Shown: positions 1 through 5,244 of the stretch, in pieces
How positions within the stretch are numbered: the first letter of the stretch is position 1
How the letters are laid out: the number at the start of each line of letters is the position of its first letter
Assembly: GCA_031255895.1 (NCBI GenBank)
Contig: JAIRRQ010000046.1
Span: 1-7,638 of the forward strand
Length of the DNA: 7,638 bases
Source: Methanocalculaceae archaeon
GTDB taxonomy: Archaea; Halobacteriota; Methanomicrobia; Methanomicrobiales; Methanocorpusculaceae
Reading direction: 5' to 3'
Notes under the pieces: generated by a model
The model's database searches: none
Told to the model about the DNA's origin: nothing
Seen by the model: the letters and a program-made list of their open reading frames with translations, nothing else
Translations under genes and position numbers: made by a program

Positions 1-647
1 AGTGCACGCATACCTGGTGTTTCCAATGCGTAATGTGTCGCTTCGATACAGGGAATCGGAGATTCGCGGGCTATGTTGTACTTCAACTCGGATGCAAGAT
101 ACGCCTCAGCTCCAAGTTCTATCGATTCTTCGATTAATTTCCAGCTAAAGGCAGATCCTCCCGCAACTGCAAGTTGAGTTACCTCTCCCACGTCTCCCCA
201 GACGCGAAGACTGCAGCCGAGAATTTTCGCGATTTCTGCGAATGGTTTTGTCATTGTACCTACAATTTCAAGTGAACCCTTTACACGATCGGTCAGACAC
301 AGTAGATCTGCAAGCGCATCGTTGATGCCGCCATCAGCATGGTCAAAGTTTGTGTGCATCGCGTACAGATTTATGTCGTTTGCAAGAAGCGATCGAGCGA
401 TATCCACGTTTCTGCCGCAAATTCTATGCATTGGTGTCCAGAATGTTGGATGATGTACCACCAATGCATCTACATCGAGTTCTGCTGCCATCTCTGCAAC
501 ATGAGGCGTTGCATCTAAGGCGCAGGCAATTGTTTCGATGTTTTCTGTTCCTTCTAGAATTAGACCGATACGGTACTTGTCAACCTCATCCGCAAGAGCA
601 GGTGGAGCGATGGTTTCAAGTTTTCGAACGAACTCATCGATGTACAT
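1..647 (-). CDS. Nif3-like dinuclear metal centre protein (DUF34), 3' end cut by window
   Basis: The minus-strand frame is open from the ATG at 647 to the left edge, giving 215 residues without a stop. The family (Nif3/YbgI/DUF34) forms hexameric rings with a two-metal site; a role in GTP cyclohydrolase I-type or metal-insertion chemistry has been suggested, but the physiological role is unsettled. Visible family motifs are VVHHP at about residues 63-67 (metal-binding His pair), MHTNFDHADGGINDALA at about 97-113 (His and Asp ligands) and, near the cut end, THYALE at about 204-209, matching the usual C-terminal GHxxxE ligand motif. Family members are usually about 240-250 residues, so roughly 30 are missing outside the window. 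No Shine-Dalgarno precedes the start. A TATA-like element 40-48 bases upstream suggests a short leader. Family call is firm; function is not. Confidence 0.93.
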   Translation of the reverse strand, partial: MYIDEFVRKLETIAPPALADEVDKYRIGLILEGTENIETIACALDATPHVAEMAAELDVDALVVHHPTFWTPMHRICGRNVDIARSLLANDINLYAMHTNFDHADGGINDALADLLCLTDRVKGSLEIVGTMTKPFAEIAKILGCSLRVWGDVGEVTQLAVAGGSAFSWKLIEESIELGAEAYLASELKYNIARESPIPCIEATHYALETPGMRA

Positions 648-686
648 TATTGGATAGATATTGATACTATATGATTAATAAATCAC

Positions 687-695
687 TTTATATAT
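687..695. promoter_or_regulatory. TATA box probably shared by divergent transcription units
   Basis: TTTATATAT reads as a good archaeal TATA box on the plus strand and ATATATAAA on the minus strand. On the plus strand it is centred about 30 bases before the ATG at 721, the spacing of a leaderless start; this also argues against the upstream ATG at 694, which overlaps the box itself. On the minus strand it would start transcription near 664, giving the Nif3-like gene a leader of about 17 bases. Direction of use is inferred from spacing only. Confidence 0.6.
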
Positions 696-720
696 GTGGA
701 ATCAGGATACCTCAAATTAT

Positions 721-894
721 ATGTACAAATCCATCGATGATATTAATGAGTGCGTCCGCGATGGAAGTGTGAGGGTTGTAATAATCAAAGTGATGTTGGG
801 CGTCTCTGAAAAACTTGGCATGTACGGAGCACTTCGGAAAGTGGATGCCGTTGCAACTGGAACCTCCGGCACGATGATCAGTTGCATCCCTTAA
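721..894 (+). pseudogene. Truncated methanogenesis marker 16 / DUF39 (homocysteine biosynthesis) N-terminal remnant
   Basis: The 57-codon frame begins MYKSIDDINECVRDGSVRVV and continues to TGTSGTM before a TAA stop. I recognise this as the N-terminus of the DUF39/COG1900 family (methanogenesis marker 16), whose members typically begin with a K-S-I-x-x-I-N-x-x-I-x-x-G-x-x-V-V-V-T pattern and carry a TGTFGxMCSSG segment about 60 residues in. Full proteins are several hundred residues; here homology stops right after the TGT segment, and I could not find the continuation in any frame before the next gene at 988. The family is linked to sulfur transfer to aspartate semialdehyde to make homocysteine. 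Substitutions in the conserved T-A-E-E-M region (here I-I-K-V-M) and the TGTFG motif support decay. It could alternatively be a retained short ORF; an intact copy may lie elsewhere. Confidence 0.7.
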
Positions 895-970
895 CTTCTG
901 ACATCAAGCGATCTTGATACAGCAAAAAAGTGTTTGACATGCTGAATTCGTGTGATCTCGGTGATTTAGT

Positions 971-980
971 GGAGAGAGGT
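971..980 (+). promoter_or_regulatory. Strong Shine-Dalgarno for the 98-residue ORF
   Basis: GGAGAGAGGT lies seven bases before the ATG at 988 and is complementary to the 16S rRNA tail. It decides the start at 988 over the in-frame ATG at 997 and is the best evidence that this otherwise unrecognised ORF is translated. Confidence 0.7.
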
Positions 981-987
981 AATACAA

Positions 988-1284
988 ATGAAACTGATGA
1001 TATTCTTCGACCACGATGGTGTACAAGATGCAGGCATTGCAAATGCAATTCTTGCTTTTGATATTCCGGCAAATGCGGGATGTTCACGTGTTGAAGATGA
1101 CGATGATTGGACGCTGCTGAGTGTAGAGGATGAAATGGTTGCGAGGTTCTTCGAAATTTTCAAACAACCGGATGCTACGGAGAAAATTCAGCAAAATGCG
1201 ATTTTGCACGATCCAATGGAGCGTATTGGATGCAACTGGCGTGCGATGTACTGTTCGCAGCGTGTGTTTGGTTTGCAAAAATGA
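988..1284 (+). CDS. Unrecognised 98-residue protein coupled to UPF0280
   Basis: I do not recognise the family. The protein is small and acidic: a hydrophobic start (KLMIFF), a run EDDDD at residues 36-40, an amphipathic stretch around 46-60, and three cysteines (32, 82, 89). No signal peptide or membrane segment is visible. Support for it being real is the strong ribosome site upstream and the ATGA overlap with the UPF0280 start at 1281, the usual mark of translational coupling. It sits between a DUF39 remnant and UPF0280, so a part in the same sulfur/homocysteine pathway is a guess from position only. The last 18 or so residues look less protein-like than the rest, so the 3' end may have been altered by mutation. 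A small alpha/beta regulatory-type fold is possible but unproven. Confidence 0.6.
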   Translation: MKLMIFFDHDGVQDAGIANAILAFDIPANAGCSRVEDDDDWTLLSVEDEMVARFFEIFKQPDATEKIQQNAILHDPMERIGCNWRAMYCSQRVFGLQK

Positions 1285-1991
1285 TTCGCGAACATTTTGA
1301 GTTTCGTCAGACGATTACGACAATTCTTGCTGATGATCCTGTTCACATTGCGGCGGCAAAAGAGGGAATGCTTGCTGGTCGGACAGATCTTGAATCCTAC
1401 ATATGTAATGATCCTTTTTTTGGAATTTCTTACTCACCTGTGTCGGTGGAGTCCGACGCCCCGTTGATCGTGCAACGAATGGCAGCAGCTGCAATTGAGG
1501 CGAATGTCGGGCCGATGGCGGCAGTTGCGGCTGCGATCGCGTGGGCTGGGGTGGATAGTATGGTTGCCGCTGGTGCAACGTTTGGTTTGGTTGACAACGG
1601 TGGTGATATTGTGTTTGTGACAACTAGTCGACCGATACGCGCTGGTTTGTATGCAGGCACTGCTCCAGTGTCAGGGAAATATGCGTTTGTACTGCCCCCT
1701 GGACCGGAAATCCAGGCTGTATGCACGTCGTCTGCGACGGTTGGATCGTCAGTTTCATTCGGGGTTGCGGATGCGGTGGTTGTGTTCTCAAGAGATCCGG
1801 CGAAAGCGGATGCCTGGGCGACAGGATTGTGCAATGAACTTTTGCCAACGGACAAAATAATCACAATACCGGGAAAAACGGCGATTGATGCTGTGTATGT
1901 GGTCATCGGAGAGTGGACTGCAGCGTGGGGTGAGGTTCCGGAGATGATACCTGCTGTTGTTTGCTATGATGTAATTACGAAGGGGGAGTAG
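1281..1991 (+). CDS. UPF0280 family protein (COG2122, ApbE-like fold)
   Basis: This 236-residue protein has the usual UPF0280 length and motifs: VGPMAAVAAAIA at 76-87, the family's E/D-NGGD as DNGGD at 105-109, CTSSATVGSSVSFGVADAV at 148-166, and KADAWAT at 175-181. The family is related in fold to the FAD:protein flavin transferase ApbE, and in methanogens its gene is often near DUF39/COG1900 and NIL-ferredoxin genes of the homocysteine pathway; its exact reaction is unknown to me. I chose the ATG at 1281 because it overlaps the stop of the preceding ORF (ATGA) and puts the conserved REHFEFRQT segment at the N-terminus. An in-frame ATG at 1230 would add 17 residues lying entirely inside the previous gene. 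Motifs are intact, so this gene appears functional even though the DUF39 partner next to it is truncated. Confidence 0.92.
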   Translation: MIREHFEFRQTITTILADDPVHIAAAKEGMLAGRTDLESYICNDPFFGISYSPVSVESDAPLIVQRMAAAAIEANVGPMAAVAAAIAWAGVDSMVAAGATFGLVDNGGDIVFVTTSRPIRAGLYAGTAPVSGKYAFVLPPGPEIQAVCTSSATVGSSVSFGVADAVVVFSRDPAKADAWATGLCNELLPTDKIITIPGKTAIDAVYVVIGEWTAAWGEVPEMIPAVVCYDVITKGE

Positions 1992-1993
1992 GG

Positions 1994-2179
1994 TTATTTC
2001 CAACAACGCTCGAGGATGCAGATGACTGCCTGCAACGCAGTCGTATTCGCTCTTTGATTGATGATTGTTCGAATAGGATGTGTTGTACGATTCAGTATCG
2101 AGGATTTTGCAAAATGTGCACACATAGACAGTACTGTATTCATCAAGTCCGATGTGTAGTACTGAACCACGACACCTAG
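1994..2179 (+). pseudogene. Cysteine-rich ~60-residue frame, no normal start codon
   Basis: Directly after UPF0280 a plus-strand frame stays open for 60 codons from TTT at 1997 to a TAG at 2177. It reads FPTTLEDADDCLQRSRIRSL at its start and has eight cysteines in 60 residues, including CC, then FCKMC, then YCIHQVRC, which looks like a metal or iron-sulfur binding module. There is no ATG, GTG or TTG at the expected place: the codon at 1994 is TTA, preceded by a G-rich run at 1982-1988 that could be a ribosome site, so the start may have been lost from a TTG or another codon. I do not recognise the family. It could be a small operon partner of UPF0280 that has died, a gene with an unusual start, or a chance frame; the cysteine spacing makes chance less likely. 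Confidence 0.4.
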
Positions 2180-2191
2180 GTCTAGGTCTAG
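2175..2191. repeat. CTAGGT short tandem repeat with stops on both strands
   Basis: CCTAGGTCTAGGTCTAG contains three CTAG units spaced six bases apart. Because CTAG contains TAG on both strands, it gives the cysteine-rich plus frame its stop at 2177 (repeated in frame at 2183 and 2189) and the convergent broken minus frame its stop at 2188-2190. CACGA at 2168-2172 and TCGTG at 2193-2197 flank it as an inverted repeat, so a weak hairpin is possible. Confidence 0.5.
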
Positions 2192-2439
2192 TTCGTGTGT
2201 TCATGTATTAGCTGAACAAGTTCTGCATCGTAGTCTTTTCAGTAGTTGTGGGGATGATCTGCCAAAAGCGTCAATTCGGTGTAATTTGCCAAAATCATCT
2301 GTTATTTTGTGTTTGTATCAAGGAAGATAAATTCGTACAGAGTGGGGATTCCGGTAGAGATTAGGACGAACCGCTGGTAAACTGTGATGAAATTGCCATG
2401 ACGCGCGAAATGCCACGCATAGAAGGTGAAAGAAGATTT
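2188..2439 (-). pseudogene. Possible broken hypothetical gene with two in-frame stops
   Basis: One minus-strand frame runs from 2439 to a TAG at 2188-2190, interrupted by TAA near 2302-2304 and TGA near 2239-2241. The open pieces read like protein, for example TVYQRFVLIS, TLYEFIFLDTNT, ILANYTELTLLADHP and KDYDAELVQLIHEH. I recognise no family. The frame converges on the cysteine-rich frame with an eight-base gap. The longest uninterrupted part is about 45 codons, so chance is possible; I offer it only because the residue pattern is more natural than in the other frames of this stretch. Confidence 0.25.
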
Positions 2440-2564
2440 CTATCTACTGTTACGGTGATGAGTGTGATTTTCGTTGAAATAACTCTGATGTGCGTGCCTA
2501 TGGTCTGCTTACTACTCCGTAAAAATACGCGGAATTTTACGAAAAATGTGATGCCCGAATATGA
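2430..2564 (+). pseudogene. Decayed fragment of a small repeated gene family (copy 1)
   Basis: The frame containing TGT at 2448 reads KISIYCYGDECDFR, a TGA at 2475, NNSDVRAYGLLTTP, a TAA at 2520, then KYAEFYEKCDARI and a TGA at 2562. It matches the minus-strand fragment at 3571-3743: both have N-N, eleven residues, P-Q, any residue, then YAEFYEK. In the other copy the two stop codons correspond to AGA and CAA, one substitution away each. Codon differences in the shared core are mostly silent (TAC/TAT twice, CCG/CCA), so this frame was once under protein-level constraint. The family is unknown to me; the cysteines suggest a small zinc-binding protein. Compared with copy 2, about ten residues before the N-N pair are missing. 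Confidence 0.5.
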
Positions 2565-2629
2565 CTTAGTCTGCTATTTTCATTCATGTAGCCTTTTTCG
2601 GATGTTGTTTGCCAAATGAACAGTAAATA

Positions 2630-3522
2630 ATTGTCGTTTTTCGTAATATGCCACTGAACTCTATACTAATATGCTTTTCCTGATGCTCTCAACCCTTCCA
2701 TCTCTCCATCGCGACTATGATGTGGTTTAATCTCGTTGTATCTGAAAATAAACCCTCAAATGTTCTATATTTTGGTATGAATTTTTGTGCGTTTCAAACT
2801 TTTTCTCCATTCCTGTCGTTTGTTTGTGGATGTTTTACTCTGGTGAGTATGCTGGAAATCCCTCTATCTCGGCAAAACTTCTCGATGTATGCATGATCTG
2901 CATTATCCTGATTTATCTCTGGTATTTGCGTCGAACTTGGTTCTGTGATCCATAATCACCTCTCGAATAGGTTGATGTACTCGTATTTTTGTAGGCTTCT
3001 TGCGGTGGCTGAATCAAGACCCTATCCATTGTGTGATAAATTTCCATCCTGTGAGGATCATACGACTCACATCATCTAAGACAACGCGAACCTGTCTTCC
3101 ATCATGTTTGCCTTGATATTAGTTCATATAGGCATAGGTGAGATATTTGTCACGTTCGTAACAAATCCAAACAGGACGACAAAATTCTCTCAAAAACTCG
3201 GATCCAGTCAAATTTTCCATCAAAAGAATGCGGTGCATATCGTGATGAGAGTGGATATATTTGTGCGGATAACGACTTTCCACACCCAAATGATGTTTTT
3301 TCTTAGATAATCAACAAGTGACGTTTCGGAGACGGAGTTGCTGGAAGATTGTCCAAATGCTTCACTGTTGGATACAATTCTGTTTTGCGATAGCTTTGAA
3401 CATGTTGATAAACACATTCATTCGTGATATGATGTATGTTGGTGCAATAAAAACAATAGGAGAATACCAATCAAATCCACAGAGTGATATTTTAAATTAT
3501 CCAGGTCTTGACTTAATATCAT
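2630..3522 (-). pseudogene. Decayed IS481-family transposase (rve/DDE integrase core)
   Basis: Reading the minus strand and allowing frameshifts, the full order of an IS481-type transposase appears. N-terminal helix-turn-helix part: VYQHVQSYRKT (about 3414 downward) and EAFGQSSSNSVSETSLVDYL. Middle: YPHKYIHSHHDMHRILL, then RPVWICYERD (about 3178-3150), and GRQVRVVLDDVSRMIL (about 3100-3055). Catalytic core: KYEYINL then REVIMDHRTKF (about 2965-2933), NADHAYIEKF, RGISSILTRVKHPQTND (about 2860-2815), EKKFETHKN matching the family's NGKxEKWFDTYK, and YNEIKPHHSRDG (about 2740-2705). The span of about 890 bases fits a transposase of about 300 residues. At least five frame changes and several stops are present. 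At the first catalytic position, where the family has D-W, the sequence has AAC TAA (Asn, stop). The second Asp is kept. It cannot make a working enzyme. I could not identify terminal repeats with confidence. Confidence 0.85.
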
Positions 3523-3570
3523 GTGATATGATTGATGAGAATGGTGTAAAAAACTACTAAATTAAATGAA

Positions 3571-3743
3571 TCAAATTTTTTTTGTGGCATGGTATTTTTC
3601 ATAAAATTCCGCATATTCTTGTGGGATGCTGAACTGATCAGCAGTATACGGTTTTTGATTATTTCTAGTAAACTCAAGGTATTCTTGTAAAAATGAAATC
3701 GCTCTGTAGCATCATAACATTCGTGACAACACGTGTTTGTCAT
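3571..3743 (-). pseudogene. Decayed fragment of a small repeated gene family (copy 2)
   Basis: The minus strand encodes CCHECYDATERFHF in one frame, and after a shift of one base FLQEYLEFTRNN, then KPYTADQFSIPQEY and AEFYEKYHATKKI before a TGA at 3571-3573. This is the better preserved homologue of the plus-strand fragment at 2430-2564. The C-x-x-C near the start suggests a zinc-ribbon type protein, but I cannot name a family. It points toward the dead transposase, as copy 1 does from the other side. At least one frameshift separates the cysteine part from the C-terminal part, and I could not extend it convincingly upstream toward 3840. Confidence 0.5.
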
Positions 3744-3840
3744 TGATCGTATTTACGATCGCAAGATCACAAAAAACGCGTGTATTCAGTGTTTTCCGTG
3801 GGTTGCTCAAGAAAAATGGTAATGTTCTCTGATTGCCACA

Positions 3841-3855
3841 GAAAAAAATTCTGAT
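3841..3855 (-). terminator. Oligo-T terminator after agmatinase
   Basis: On the minus strand, directly after the TAA of agmatinase, the sequence runs into AATTTTTTTC with seven T in a row (plus-strand A run at 3842-3848). Archaeal RNA polymerase commonly stops at such T runs without a hairpin, so this probably ends the aIF5A-agmatinase transcript. Confidence 0.55.
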
Positions 3856-4713
3856 TTATCTGTGGTGTGCCGCGTGATGTCCGGCAATGAACTCGCGGAT
3901 AATATGCGCTGCAACAATTGTCGTCTGACCTGCATCGTTTGGCAGCACTTCAACATAATCGAACCCAACCACGTTCTTCGATGCAAGTCTGCGGACAACC
4001 GTTCTGATGTCTGTTGGCGTCAGTCCGAATGGTTCCGGTGTACCAAGACCAGGCGTCATGCAACAGTCAATCGCATCAGCATCGATGGATAGATACACTG
4101 TTTCATTGCCTATCATATCTCCTACCTCATCAAGAATGGACGAAATGCCGCGTTCCTGAACAACATCCGTTGTATAGAGGTAATACTTCTTCCGAGCCGT
4201 ATCAAACTCATCATGAGTACCGCTGCGCGGTCCGATTAGAATAATATTTTTCACCGTCTCTGAAACCCGCGTCGTCACGCAGTCATGGTTGTAGAAAGAT
4301 CCACGAAATTCCTCCTGCAGATCTAAATGCGCATCACAGACAACATACCATGTTGGTGCAAGCGTGCGCACCGCACCGATCGTCACCGAATGTTCGCCAC
4401 CGATCATCAATGGAATCTTTCCATCCTTCTGTACTCTCGAGACTGCATCTGCTACCTGCTTTGTCACGAGATCCGGCAGACAGTCGCAGCGGAGATCGCC
4501 CATGTCATGGGATAATATTTCCGACATGTCTAGATCATAATACGGCAGATACGTCTCAAAGTTGTAAGACGCTGCACGGATCATCGAGGGAGCATCACGC
4601 GCACCTGCCTTAAACGATGTTGTCCCGTCAAACGGAACACCAAATATCACGTAGAAAGAATTTTCGTATGTTGTCTTTGCATCTGCGAAAAGATTATTCG
4701 AAAAAAGCTGCAT
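3856..4713 (-). CDS. speB: Agmatinase (ureohydrolase family)
   Basis: This 285-residue ureohydrolase would split agmatine into putrescine and urea with a binuclear manganese centre in the cytoplasm. Metal ligands are in place: GGEHS with His108, DAHLD at 127-131 and SIDADAID at 209-216 (Asp211, Asp213). FGVPFDGTTSFKAGARDAP near the N-terminus and GTPEPFGLT at 224-232 are also typical. Two departures from the common consensus are Cys-Cys where D-P-A is usual after the last aspartate, and PEPFG instead of PEPGG. The C-terminus ends in a His-rich GHHAAHHR. The gene lies 17 bases after aIF5A on the same strand and is probably co-transcribed. In archaea polyamines supply the modification on aIF5A, and an agmatinase-like enzyme has been implicated in that pathway in haloarchaea, so the pairing makes biochemical sense. 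Substrate is inferred; related guanidino substrates cannot be excluded. Confidence 0.93.
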   Translation of the reverse strand: MQLFSNNLFADAKTTYENSFYVIFGVPFDGTTSFKAGARDAPSMIRAASYNFETYLPYYDLDMSEILSHDMGDLRCDCLPDLVTKQVADAVSRVQKDGKIPLMIGGEHSVTIGAVRTLAPTWYVVCDAHLDLQEEFRGSFYNHDCVTTRVSETVKNIILIGPRSGTHDEFDTARKKYYLYTTDVVQERGISSILDEVGDMIGNETVYLSIDADAIDCCMTPGLGTPEPFGLTPTDIRTVVRRLASKNVVGFDYVEVLPNDAGQTTIVAAHIIREFIAGHHAAHHR

Positions 4714-4730
4714 GGATATATTATACCGTT

Positions 4731-5111
4731 TCAGAGATCAAGCTTGCGCTTGCCGAGAGATTCAATGTAGGGTACTTCCTGAGCAGGTTGGAATGTGGCA
4801 ACGATCTCGCCGTCAACAACAAGTTCGAAGTTGTTGAAGTCCTTCATATCCATAAAGGTCACAACATTTCCTGCAATAGTCAGGATCTGTCCAATTTTGC
4901 GCTCAACGATCGGTGCATAGACGGTCGCGGATGTCGGGGAAACGACAGAACGCTTTTGACCATCAAAAATACCGACAACGTCGAGCCTTGCTTTTGCTGC
5001 TCCGTGTTTTCCTGGTTTGGAGATTGCGATGCTCTGGATCTTGCAAGGTTCGTCATCAACAACAACGTAGCGCCCCTCCTTGAGCTTACCAACTTCCGTC
5101 TGTTCCTTCAT
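4731..5111 (-). CDS. eif5A: Translation initiation factor 5A (aIF5A)
   Basis: The 126-residue protein is full length for archaeal IF5A. The N-terminal SH3-like domain holds the modification loop SKPGKHGAAKAR, in which Lys35 is the residue turned into deoxyhypusine or hypusine; the C-terminal half (from about residue 70) is the OB fold. The factor binds the ribosome and helps peptide bond formation at difficult sequences such as proline runs. It is the first gene of a minus-strand pair with agmatinase, whose pathway makes the polyamine used in the modification. No Shine-Dalgarno is seen; an 8-base inverted repeat touches the start codon directly, so translation is probably from a very short leader or none. 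Confidence 0.97.
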   Translation of the reverse strand: MKEQTEVGKLKEGRYVVVDDEPCKIQSIAISKPGKHGAAKARLDVVGIFDGQKRSVVSPTSATVYAPIVERKIGQILTIAGNVVTFMDMKDFNNFELVVDGEIVATFQPAQEVPYIESLGKRKLDL

Positions 5112-5131
5112 GATAATTAACTCTAATTATC
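5112..5131. promoter_or_regulatory. Inverted repeat abutting the aIF5A start
   Basis: GATAATTA and TAATTATC form a perfect 8-base inverted repeat with a 4-base spacer (ACTC), ending at the base next to the aIF5A start codon. It lies in the 133-base divergent region between aIF5A and the phosphatase gene, where promoters for both directions should be. It may be an operator, or simply AT-rich promoter DNA; no clear single TATA box stands out for either side. Confidence 0.35.
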
Positions 5132-5149
5132 TATGTGAGGTAATTACTT

Positions 5150-5230
5150 ATGAGTATTGCGACAGAAGTGCAAATACGAGAACGAGATGATTTTTGTTTC
5201 ACCGTTGATTTCATGAGGATATCACACTAA
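5150..5230 (+). CDS. Possible 26-residue upstream ORF
   Basis: A GAGGT ribosome site at 5137-5141 lies eight bases before an ATG at 5150. The frame encodes 26 residues (beginning MSIATEVQIRERDDF) and stops at 5228-5230, 14 bases before the phosphatase gene, which has no ribosome site of its own. That arrangement would suit a leader ORF coupling translation to the next gene. It is too short to judge by composition and I know no homologue; it may be chance. Confidence 0.25.
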   Translation: MSIATEVQIRERDDFCFTVDFMRISH

Positions 5231-5244
5231 TACTGACATATCTT

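Noticed and set aside
1230..1280. Longer UPF0280 start at 1230
   Set aside because: The extra residues lie wholly inside the preceding ORF; the ATGA overlap at 1281 and family length favour the shorter start.
2105..2137. Cluster of palindromes TTTTGCAAAA, TGTGCACA and ACAGTACTGT
   Set aside because: Palindromes of 8-10 bases are expected by chance several times in a window this size, and the cluster lies inside the cysteine-rich frame.
1992..2204. Minus-strand frames opposite the cysteine-rich ORF, including one running from 2204 into the UPF0280 gene
   Set aside because: Much of it overlaps intact UPF0280 coding sequence, and the plus-strand cysteine pattern is the better explanation of the rest.
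3010..3560. Plus-strand composite gene built from open frames (for example the frames ending at 3310 and 3560), with protein-like text such as CGAYRDESGYIC
   Set aside because: The minus strand of the same bases carries the ordered motifs of an IS481-family transposase, which explains the openness of the plus frames as a shadow.
3576..3583. Run of eight T as a plus-strand terminator
   Set aside because: No real plus-strand gene ends before it; on the minus strand the bases are lysine codons at the end of the copy 2 fragment.
3725..3760. Near-palindrome around CACGTG and the inverted repeat GATCGTA-TT-TACGATC, as possible operators
   Set aside because: No intact gene starts nearby, agmatinase ends rather than begins at this side, and a 7+7 repeat is not rare enough to stand alone.
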